Positions 58,179-64,000 of a stretch of 64,000 nucleotides of DNA are shown one piece after another. Both the position numbers and the translations under genes were made by a program. The DNA comes from Clostridiales bacterium (GTDB lineage Bacteria; Bacillota; Clostridia; Christensenellales; Aristaeellaceae): positions 13,221 through 77,220 of the forward strand of contig SFNY01000001.1 of the NCBI GenBank assembly GCA_004554085.1. The letters are read 5' to 3'. Position 1 is the stretch's first letter; every line of letters starts with the position of its first letter. The notes below the pieces were generated by a model. That model was not told the DNA's origin, made no database searches, and saw only the letters and a list, made by a program, of their open reading frames with translations.

Positions 58179-59381
58179 TTACCGGTCGATGCTGTCCTGT
58201 CGGGACATGCGCAGGGTCATGATGGAGGTGGGCAGGATGCTGATGACGAACACCAGCAGCAGGATCGCCCACTCCACGGGGTAGATCTTCGCCGCGTTGA
58301 GCACGATGCCCATGCTGGCCACGAAGCTGCGGATGCCCAGCAGGCAGCCGTGGGCCGCCAGCAGTGCCAGCGCCAGCGCAATCGCACCCGCCACCGCGTT
58401 CTGGATCAGGTACAGCAGGTTGATCCTGCCCATGGATACGCCGATCAGGCGCATCAGCGAAATCTCGCCGCGGGAGTCATAGGCGCTCAGCAGCGCGATC
58501 AGGGTGATGACGAACACGTTCATGATGAGAATCACCAGGCAGAGGATGTAGACGATCTTGCGGCTCATGTCCACGTTCTCCAGCACCTCGCGCAGCACGG
58601 TATTGGGGTTGATGACCAGGTAGTCCGAGTTTTCGGAGTAGGCGGCGGTCAGCGCGGAGTAGTCCGCGATGCTCTTGGAGCGCACCAGCACCGCGCAGAC
58701 GGTCTTTTCCTCGTCATGCTCGTGCGCTTCCCCGTCCTTGACGTGTTCCTCGCCCTCCTCGTGCTCCTCTTCCTCCTCGTGGTTGTGCAGCGCCCAGATG
58801 GTCTCGCAGGGCGTGAACACCGCGTTGTCGTAGGCCGTGTGGGTGCGGGAGAGGACGCCGGTGACGGTCAGCGGGGATTCAGCGTGGTCGTGGCCGCTGC
58901 CGCTGAGACCGTGGGAGGTGATCAGGGAGGAACCCACGCTGAGGTTGTACTTCTTGGCCACGTCGTAGCCCACGACGGCCTCGCAGGCAGAGCTGAACAT
59001 CTCGCCGGAGGACAGGCTCTTTCCGTCCAGCAGCGCGGGCGTGGTGCCCACGATGGGCGCGTCGTTGTAGCTGTCGCCCATGCTGAAGGGCACGACGGCG
59101 TTGGCCATGCCGCTGCTCTGAATCTCATCCACCAGCGCATAGGGGATGGTGCCCAGCGGCTTGTCGGTGAAGAACATGGTATTCATGGCCAGCTGGGTGG
59201 AGCTGCCGGAGGGGCCGATGATGATGTCGAAGTTGGCCGCGGTCTGGATGATGCCCTCGGAGATCTGGGTGGAGATGTTGTAGGCCAGCAGGGCCACGCA
59301 GGCCGTGATGATGATGGACAGGCAGATCATGATGAGCTTGGTGCGGCGCACCGCCATGTGGCGAAGGGCGAACTTAAGCAT
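58179..59381 (-). CDS. MacB/FtsX-like ABC permease with His/Glu-rich metal loop
   Basis: A 400-residue FtsX-fold permease. One N-terminal helix (LIMICLSIIITACVALLAYNIS) precedes a large extracellular domain, then three C-terminal helices (about 275-395). The extracellular part contains GLSGSGHDHAES and a striking acidic/His loop beginning HNHEEEEEHEEGEEH and ending GEAHEHDEEKT, a likely metal-binding site. MacB-like permeases export or move lipids and proteins rather than ions. The start overlaps the ATPase gene by eight bases. The module looks metal-responsive; the cargo is unknown. Confidence 0.87.
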   Translation of the reverse strand: MLKFALRHMAVRRTKLIMICLSIIITACVALLAYNISTQISEGIIQTAANFDIIIGPSGSSTQLAMNTMFFTDKPLGTIPYALVDEIQSSGMANAVVPFSMGDSYNDAPIVGTTPALLDGKSLSSGEMFSSACEAVVGYDVAKKYNLSVGSSLITSHGLSGSGHDHAESPLTVTGVLSRTHTAYDNAVFTPCETIWALHNHEEEEEHEEGEEHVKDGEAHEHDEEKTVCAVLVRSKSIADYSALTAAYSENSDYLVINPNTVLREVLENVDMSRKIVYILCLVILIMNVFVITLIALLSAYDSRGEISLMRLIGVSMGRINLLYLIQNAVAGAIALALALLAAHGCLLGIRSFVASMGIVLNAAKIYPVEWAILLLVFVISILPTSIMTLRMSRQDSIDR

Positions 59382-60033
59382 GCTCCGCCACCCCCTCTCC
59401 GGTCTCGAAATGGGCGATGGCGTTCATGTCCAGCACATGGTTGAACATGGGGGCCAGACGGTCGTCGTGGGTCACGACGATCAGCGTGCCCTTCCCCGTG
59501 TTCTCGATCAGCTGCTGCATCACGTCCCGGCCCGTCTCGTAATTCAGGTTGCCGGTGGGCTCGTCCGCGAGGATGATGTTGGGGCTCTTGATCAGCGCGC
59601 GGGCGATGGCCACGCGCTGCTTCTCGCCGCCGGACAGCGAACGCACGCGCCGCTTCTTCATCGGCAGGATGCCCAGCCGATCCAGCAGCGCGTCCTTGCC
59701 GGAGGTGTCCACGTGCTCCAGGCGCAGGATGTCGATGTTGTCCTGCACGGTCATGTTCTCGATGAGCTTGAAGTCCTGATAGACGTAGCCGACCTCCCGG
59801 ATGCGGAAGGCGTCGCGGCGGCGCTGGGGCCAGGTGTTGATGGCCTCGCCGTTCACGGAAACCGTGCCATCGGTGGGGGTCAGCACGCCGGCGATCATGT
59901 TCAGAAGGGTGGATTTGCCGCAGCCCGACGCGCCCAGCAGCACGTAGGACTGGCCGTCCTCAAAGCTAAGGTCTGCATAGCGAATTGCCGCGCGGTCATT
60001 GAACCGCACGCAGAGCGAATTGGTCTGTATCAT
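59374..60033 (-). CDS. ABC transporter ATPase (MacB/LolD type)
   Basis: A 219-residue ATPase with Walker A GASGCGKST, Q-loop VYQDFKLI, signature LSGGEKQRVAIARAL, and Walker B IILADEPTGNLN, the DEPTGNLD-like ending typical of the MacB/LolD/FtsE group. It forms a complex with the FtsX-like permease just downstream. GGAGG lies ten bases before the ATG. The Cys-rich small protein gene ends 95 bases upstream on the same strand. Confidence 0.93.
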   Translation of the reverse strand: MIQTNSLCVRFNDRAAIRYADLSFEDGQSYVLLGASGCGKSTLLNMIAGVLTPTDGTVSVNGEAINTWPQRRRDAFRIREVGYVYQDFKLIENMTVQDNIDILRLEHVDTSGKDALLDRLGILPMKKRRVRSLSGGEKQRVAIARALIKSPNIILADEPTGNLNYETGRDVMQQLIENTGKGTLIVVTHDDRLAPMFNHVLDMNAIAHFETGEGVAEHA

Positions 60034-60128
60034 TGTGAAATTCCTCCGTATTCAGATAAAAAGGTGCACAAAAGCACGCCCCTGGGGCGCTGCCCCGGAG
60101 CAAAGCAAGCCTATGGCTCATACGGAGG

Positions 60129-60419
60129 TCAATCGTTCAATTGTACGCTGCTGGAGACGAGCGTGAAGAAGCGCTGGCGGGGCGCGGAGCGGCGGATGCC
60201 CGTCAGGCGGAAGATGCCGGGACCGAAGGCGGTGACGGCCAGGGACAGCATCGCCCAGGCCAGCTGGCGGCGCAGCTCCGAAAAGCGGCAGATGACGCAG
60301 CCGGGATCGTCGCAGACGTGGTCGGCGCAGAAGATGGAGCCGCAGACGGAGAGCAGCAGCGCAAACAGCAGGGCCCAGCTCAGCGCACGAACGAGCGCCG
60401 CGCTCCGGTTTTCCTTCAT
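60129..60419 (-). CDS. Small membrane protein with Cys/His metal motif
   Basis: A 96-residue protein with a first hydrophobic helix (VRALSWALLFALLLSVCGSIF), an external Cys/His cluster CADHVCDDPGCVICRF, and a second helix (LAWAMLSLAVTAFGPGIF). The cluster has four Cys and one His in sixteen residues, a probable metal site. Similar small H-x-C...C-x-x-C membrane proteins sit beside zinc-related genes in Firmicutes, as far as I recall. GGGAGGCGG precedes the ATG. It opens the operon of the ABC module at 57255-60033. Confidence 0.7.
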   Translation of the reverse strand: MKENRSAALVRALSWALLFALLLSVCGSIFCADHVCDDPGCVICRFSELRRQLAWAMLSLAVTAFGPGIFRLTGIRRSAPRQRFFTLVSSSVQLND

Positions 60420-60574
60420 GCTGCCCGCCTCCCTCTGCGTTTTCGTGCGGCACGCCTTTGCATGCCTTTCATCGCATCCCTATCATAGCATGCACAATCG
60501 ATGTTGTTGTGAACATTCCATTAAATCTCGTGATGAATCTGTGTCGAAAGGGTTCAAATCCTGGGAAATGGTGG

Positions 60575-60603
60575 TTTACAAGCCGGGAAAGCTGTGCTAT
60601 AAT
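60575..60603 (+). promoter_or_regulatory. Promoter of the cobalamin-riboswitch transcript
   Basis: TTTACA (60575-60580) and perfect TATAAT (60598-60603) are 17 bases apart. A CTGACGG/CCGTCAG hairpin (60611-60629) follows at the start of the RNA. Confidence 0.8.
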
Positions 60604-60654
60604 AGGCACGGGCTGACGGGGATTCCGTCAGACTCGATCCAATTGAATAGAAAC

Positions 60655-60850
60655 ATTTTTCAGTGCCCGACGGAGGCAATCCGTTGGGGTAAAAGGGAAT
60701 CAGGTGCAAATCCTGAGCGATCCGGTCACTGTAAGCGGGGAGATCCGCCGCGCAAATCCATTGTGCCACAGGCATGAGAAGGAGCGGCGCGCATCCACGA
60801 TCCGCAAGTCAGGAAACCTGCTGAAAGATGCGGCGCATAGCTTCCGAAGA
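60655..60850 (+). promoter_or_regulatory. Cobalamin (B12) riboswitch
   Basis: The conserved cobalamin-riboswitch landmarks occur in order: GGGTAAAAGGGAATCAGGTG, then CAAATCCTGAGCG, CGGTCACTGTAAGCGGGGAG, and the B12 box AAGTCAGGAAACCTGC. The AAAGGGAA, GGTGCAAATCC, ACTGTAAGCGG and CAGGAAACCTGC pieces all fit the class. A strong terminator follows at 60896. Adenosylcobalamin or a relative would repress the CbiK gene downstream. Confidence 0.93.
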
Positions 60851-60895
60851 AAGCGGCCTGCCCGGTTCGACCTTGCCCAGTTTCAATTCATATTG

Positions 60896-60937
60896 AAGCG
60901 CCCGCTTTTCGGAAGAAAGGCGGGCGCTTTTATTGTT
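60896..60937 (+). terminator. Riboswitch-controlled terminator
   Basis: AGCGCCCGC and GCGGGCGCT with an inner CTTT/AAAG pair, followed by TTTATTGTT. The 172 bases from here to the gene hold no other structure that I recognise. Confidence 0.88.
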
Positions 60938-61109
60938 GATTATCGGCGTGCTGCCCTTCGGGGCCCGCCGACCCGGCCAGGCCTACGGCTTGCCGAATCT
61001 TTGCGGCCCGCCATCCTGATCTGACTATGCCGCCGCGGCTCCGGCCGACGAACGGGGCCACGGCGCATAAGTATCGGGCGCAATGCCCAGGGAAAGGAAC
61101 GATTCCACT

Positions 61110-61973
61110 ATGAAAAAGGTACTTGCTCTTGGTCTGATCCTCATGATGCTGCTCGGCTGCATCGCCGTCGCCTCCGCCGAGGAGGTCAAGCCCGTGATCC
61201 TCGTGGTCAGCTTCGGCACCAGCTACAACGACAACCGCGAGCTGACCATCGGCGCGGTTGAGGCCGACATCCAGGCCGCCTACCCGGATTGGGAGGTTCG
61301 CCGCGCCTTCACCGCCCAGACCATCATCGACATTCTCGCCGAGCGCGACGGCATTGAGACCGACAACGTGACCGAGGCCATGGAGCGCCTGGTCGCCGAC
61401 GGCGTGAAGAAGGTCGTCCTCCAGCCCACCCACCTGATGCACGGCTACGAGTACGACGACGTGATGGCCGAAATCGCCCCCTACATCGACCAGTTCGATT
61501 CCTTCGCCGTGGGCGAGCCGCTGCTCTCCTCCATCGAAGACTACGAGGGCGTGATCGACGCGCTGCTGGCCGAGAACGAGAACGTCGGCTCCGAGGACGT
61601 GGCGCTGGTCTACATGGGCCACGGCACCGAGCACTTTGCCAACGCATGCTACAGCCAGCTGCAGGCCCTGATGCACGCCGAGGGCTATGAGAACGCCTTC
61701 GTCGGCACCGTCGAGAGCTTCCCCGGCCTCGACGACATGCTCTCCCAGGTGGCCGTGTTCGGCGCGACCAAGGTTATCCTCCAGCCCCTGATGGTGGTTG
61801 CCGGCGACCATGCCAACAACGACATGGCCGGCGACGAGGAGGACTCCTGGAAGACCGCCTTCACCCAGGCCGGCTACGAGGTCGAATGCGTGATCGAAGG
61901 TCTCGGCCAGAATCAGGCCGTGCGCGACATCTACGTGGAGCACGTGGGCGCAGCCATCGAAAGCATCGGCTGA
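61110..61973 (+). CDS. Exported CbiK-family sirohydrochlorin cobaltochelatase
   Basis: A 287-residue class II chelatase of the CbiK family, which inserts cobalt (or iron) into sirohydrochlorin. The metal-site residues fall at His171 (VYMGHGTEHF), Glu202 (VGTVESFPGL) and His234 (VVAGDHANND). Two pseudo-symmetric lobes are visible from VILVVSFGTSYNDNRE onward. An N-terminal signal MKKVLALGLILMMLLGCIAVA precedes the enzyme. It contains a possible lipobox LLGC (Cys17) and also an ASA-EE type I cut. Extracytoplasmic CbiK (CbiKP) is known in Desulfovibrio. AAAGGA precedes the ATG. The riboswitch upstream links it to B12 supply. Confidence 0.92.
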   Translation: MKKVLALGLILMMLLGCIAVASAEEVKPVILVVSFGTSYNDNRELTIGAVEADIQAAYPDWEVRRAFTAQTIIDILAERDGIETDNVTEAMERLVADGVKKVVLQPTHLMHGYEYDDVMAEIAPYIDQFDSFAVGEPLLSSIEDYEGVIDALLAENENVGSEDVALVYMGHGTEHFANACYSQLQALMHAEGYENAFVGTVESFPGLDDMLSQVAVFGATKVILQPLMVVAGDHANNDMAGDEEDSWKTAFTQAGYEVECVIEGLGQNQAVRDIYVEHVGAAIESIG

Positions 61974-61977
61974 ATTG

Positions 61978-62006
61978 GTGGACGGGGGAGCAAACTCCCC
62001 CGCCAC
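61978..62006 (+). terminator. Hairpin after cbiK
   Basis: GTGG-A-CGGGGGAG, loop CAAA, CTCCCCCG-CCAC. There is no U-run, so it may be a processing or stability element. Confidence 0.5.
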
Positions 62007-62016
62007 AAAGCGTTGA

Positions 62017-62181
62017 CAAAGTCAACGATTTGCAGACGCTGAAAAAGCCTGCAAGACAAGGAAGCAAGGCTGCAAATGAAGGCGCATACACAGACGTATG
62101 TAACTGAAATTTGCAGCCGCAGCTGACGCAGTAAGCAAAAATGCCAACCAATTTCGTTCTTTCAGTGGGCATTTTTGCGTT
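62017..62181 (+). repeat. Intergenic repeat-like region with terminator
   Basis: This part of the 320-base gap includes nested inverted segments (TTGCAG...CTGCAA, GCATACACAGACGTATG-like) and ends in a terminator hairpin AAAAATGCC...GGCATTTTT (62137-62176) with TTGCGTTTG. I recall similar sequence as a dispersed repeat of gut Clostridia but cannot confirm it here. It separates cbiK from the surface-protein genes. Confidence 0.45.
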
Positions 62182-62202
62182 TGTGGGCTTTGTCAGTCGT
62201 CT

Positions 62203-62230
62203 GCGGCGGGGTGAAGGCACCCCGCCCTAC
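62203..62230. repeat. GGCGGGGTG/CACCCCGCC hairpin repeat, copy 10
   Basis: GCGGGGTGAAGGCACCCCGC followed by CCTAC. A GTTTTGAGACAGCCCC piece (62253-62268) like that at 22690 follows. Confidence 0.7.
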
Positions 62231-62293
62231 AGCTATGCAGGGGCGATCTCCCCGTTTTGAGACAGCCCCCATTTCCCAAAAGGAGTGTGTATC

Positions 62294-63343
62294 ATGAAAC
62301 AGAAACTCGCAACCGCATTGGCCCTGATCCTGATTCTGACCACGGTCTGCGGCCTGTGCGCTGGCGCGGAATCCGCCCCGGCGGACGGCCTGTACACCAT
62401 CGGCGTGACCTCCAGCACGAAGATGTTCAAGGTCGTGGACTGCGCGCTGCGCGTGGAGGACGGACAGATGACCGCCGTGCTCACCCTCAGCGGCGTGGGC
62501 TACGGCTATGTGTACGCAGGCACGTCCGCCGAGGCGGAAGCCGCGCCCGTCGAGAGCTGGTCGCCCTACGTGCCCAACTGGGACGGCAAGTACACCTACG
62601 AAATCGAAATTCCCGCGCTGGATGCGGACGTTTCCGTCTGCGGCTTCTCCATCAAGTATCAGAAGTGGTACGACCGCACGCTGGTGTTCAATTCCGCCAC
62701 GCTGAGTCCGCGCACAAGCGTCGCGCCCGACGGCGTGTACGGCGGCATTTTGCACTCCGACGGCGCAATCGACGGCCTTGACTGCATTCTCACCGCCCGG
62801 AACGGCGCGATGAGCGTGGAGCTTGCCGGGGATGTGCAGGCGCTGCGCATTGGCGGGGCGGAATACACCGCAGCAGACGGCAGGCTGTCCTTCCCGCTTG
62901 CGTCGCTGGATGTGCGCACCGCAGTCGAGCTTGAGCAGAATGATGCCTGGAGCGCATGCTGGCTGCGCATCGACAGTGCGGAGCTGAGCGATCACAACGT
63001 GACCGCCGCCGACGGCGTGTACACCGTGGAGGTCAAGACCGACTCCAAGCTGCTGAAGATCACCGGCTGCGTGCTCAGCATCCGAAACGGCGCGATGACC
63101 GCCATGCTCACCGCCAACAACAGCAGCTACGATTACCTGTACCTGGGCCTTGCCAAGGACGCGCCCAACGACGGGGCCGCCTGGATCGCAGGTTCCCCGG
63201 ACGCCAGCGGCGCTTACACCTACGTGGTCGAGATTCCCTCGCTGGACAACGAAATCTCCGTGGCCACCCACTCCGCCAAGAAGTCGCTGTGGTACGACCG
63301 CGCCATCACCCTGGACTCCGCCACCCTTCAACCCCTGCGCTGA
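62294..63343 (+). CDS. Exported protein with repeated MFKVV-type domain
   Basis: A 349-residue secreted protein I cannot assign to a named family. A signal peptide (LATALALILILTTVCGLCAGAES) is followed by three related segments. Copy 1 (about 28-145) is DGLYTIGVTSSTKMFKVVDC then MTAVLTLSGVGYGYVYAG, VPNWDGKYTYEIEIPALD and KYQKWYDRTLVF. Copy 2 (about 150-235) is shorter and diverged. Copy 3 (about 240-345) repeats the full pattern and ends KSLWYDRAITLDSATL. The beta-rich layout suggests ligand-binding modules on the cell surface. AAGGAG precedes the ATG at 62294. Context behind an exported CbiK suggests tetrapyrrole or corrinoid handling, an inference only. Confidence 0.75.
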   Translation: MKQKLATALALILILTTVCGLCAGAESAPADGLYTIGVTSSTKMFKVVDCALRVEDGQMTAVLTLSGVGYGYVYAGTSAEAEAAPVESWSPYVPNWDGKYTYEIEIPALDADVSVCGFSIKYQKWYDRTLVFNSATLSPRTSVAPDGVYGGILHSDGAIDGLDCILTARNGAMSVELAGDVQALRIGGAEYTAADGRLSFPLASLDVRTAVELEQNDAWSACWLRIDSAELSDHNVTAADGVYTVEVKTDSKLLKITGCVLSIRNGAMTAMLTANNSSYDYLYLGLAKDAPNDGAAWIAGSPDASGAYTYVVEIPSLDNEISVATHSAKKSLWYDRAITLDSATLQPLR

Positions 63344-63361
63344 GAAATGAGGTAAGTAACG

Positions 63362-64000
63362 ATGAAGAAGCACACCAAGCGTCTGATTGCCCTGCTCGTG
63401 CTGCTGGCCATGCTGCTGGGCACCTGCTACGCCACCGAGCTTTTCACAGAAGAAGTTGAATCCTCCCCTCTCCCCGTTGAAACTGAGACTCCCGTAGAAA
63501 CCGAGTCTCCCGTTGAAACCGAGACTCCCTCCGAGTCCGAGACTCCCGTTGAGACTGAGGTTCCCACTGAGACCGAAACTCCCATTGAGTCCGAGACTCC
63601 CTCCGAGACCCAGACTCCCGTTGAGTCCGAGACTCCCTCCGAGACCGATACTCCCGTTGAGTCCGAGACACCTGCCGAGACCGAGACTCCCGTTGAGACC
63701 GAGGCTCCCGTTCCCGAGGAGTCCCCCGCCCCCATCGAGGACGGCGAGTACGACACCCCTGTGGACTCCAGTTCCTCCATGTTCAAGGTCGTCGCATGCA
63801 GGCTGACGGTCAGGGATGGTGCTTACACCGCCACCATCACCCTCTCCGGCACCGGCTACGATGTGCTCTATCTGGGCTCCGCCGAGGCCGCCGCCGCTGC
63901 TGATCCCTCCCGGTACATCCCCTTCGTGCCCAACGCCGAGGGCAAGTACACCTACAGCTTCCCGGTGGAGAAGCTCGATCTGCCCATCGCCATCGCGGCC
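63362..64000 (+). CDS. Exported surface protein with ETETP repeats and the same domain (partial)
   Basis: The first 213 residues are inside the window; the 3' end is cut. A signal peptide (LIALLVLLAMLLGTCYATE, possible lipobox-like LGTC) is followed by 13 near-perfect six-residue repeats of the VETETP/SESETP/VESETP type (63476-63709, 18 bases each), forming an acidic Pro/Thr-rich stalk. After APVPEESPAPIEDGEYDTP comes the same domain as in the preceding gene: SSSSMFKVVACRLTVRDGAY, ITLSGTGYDVLYLGSAEAA and VPNAEGKYTYSFPVEKLDL. GAGGTAAG precedes the ATG, 18 bases behind the previous stop. It is probably displayed on the wall. Confidence 0.8.
   Translation, partial: MKKHTKRLIALLVLLAMLLGTCYATELFTEEVESSPLPVETETPVETESPVETETPSESETPVETEVPTETETPIESETPSETQTPVESETPSETDTPVESETPAETETPVETEAPVPEESPAPIEDGEYDTPVDSSSSMFKVVACRLTVRDGAYTATITLSGTGYDVLYLGSAEAAAAADPSRYIPFVPNAEGKYTYSFPVEKLDLPIAIAA
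63476..63709 (+). repeat. Thirteen 18-base tandem repeats coding for xE(T/S)E(T/S)P
   Basis: The coding repeats are in register with codons: GAGACTGAG/ACTCCC-type units, each giving E-T/S-E-T/S-P with a variable first residue. Units diverge mainly at the first residue. They form a stalk in the surface protein. Confidence 0.85.

Noticed and set aside
62294..64000. Assignment of the repeated surface domain as NEAT haem-binding
   Set aside because: General beta-rich layout is similar, but I could not place the signature YxxxY haem-tyrosine motif with confidence.

Overview
The window is GC-rich and comes from an anaerobic, spore-lineage Bacillota, most likely a gut Clostridia (Christensenellales or Oscillospirales would fit). 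I infer this from several things: a T-box leader, a BofA homologue, a bile-salt-hydrolase-family amidase, a rubredoxin-fused flavodiiron protein, ferredoxin-type reductases, L,D-transpeptidase wall chemistry, strong GGAGG ribosome binding sites, and many consensus TTGACA/TATAAT promoters with 17-base spacers. No rRNA, tRNA or CRISPR array was seen. I cannot name the species.

Layout. 1-7961: a MoxR ATPase operon entering from the left edge (minus strand), then plus-strand housekeeping and stress genes: NAD(P)HX repair, an MBL hydrolase, an HD hydrolase, a siroheme/4Fe-4S reductase, DegV and a bile-salt-hydrolase-like amidase. 8282-19036: an orphan sugar-binding-type protein, the TrkA/TrkH potassium system, a four-domain flavodiiron protein, FtsH, a MATE pump and a ferredoxin-tailed aldo/keto reductase. 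19387-25850: minus-strand YdcF, an FGGY kinase, a DUF3786 protein and a three-gene ABC importer behind a T-box leader whose specifier reads UUC (Phe). 26023-31719: a DUF89 protein, AzlCD, a second MATE pump, MntP and AsnS.

31927-33135 is a small AT-richer accessory island (DUF2442/DUF4160 pair, a Cys-rich protein, an XRE regulator). 33267-45138: a fucose-isomerase-like protein, a 40-residue lipoprotein and L,D-transpeptidase, MnmA, a clear D-allulose/psicose 3-epimerase, BofA, QueA, RuvB, MurJ and the serC-serA serine operon. 45595-54561: an NSS transporter, a GH13 enzyme with glycogen phosphorylase, an aminotransferase and CstA. 54737-57058 is a minimal phage remnant: a holin and a small terminase divergent from a CI/LexA-type repressor and a GNAT protein, with CCG-N4-CGG operators between and inside them. 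57255-60419: a metal-handling ABC module with a His/Glu-rich permease loop, a lipoprotein and a small Cys/His membrane protein. 60560-64000: a cobalamin riboswitch and terminator, an exported CbiK-type chelatase, and two secreted proteins sharing a repeated domain, the second cut by the window edge.

The intergenic DNA is unusually rich in structure. There are five copies of an element with two hairpins whose stems change in step while their loops stay conserved. There are about ten short GGCGGGGTG/CACCCCGCC hairpins and at least two MITE-like palindromes. The best candidates for undescribed biology are the riboswitch-CbiK-surface-domain locus, the Phe T-box importer, the covarying two-hairpin family and the minimal repressor/terminase/holin unit.
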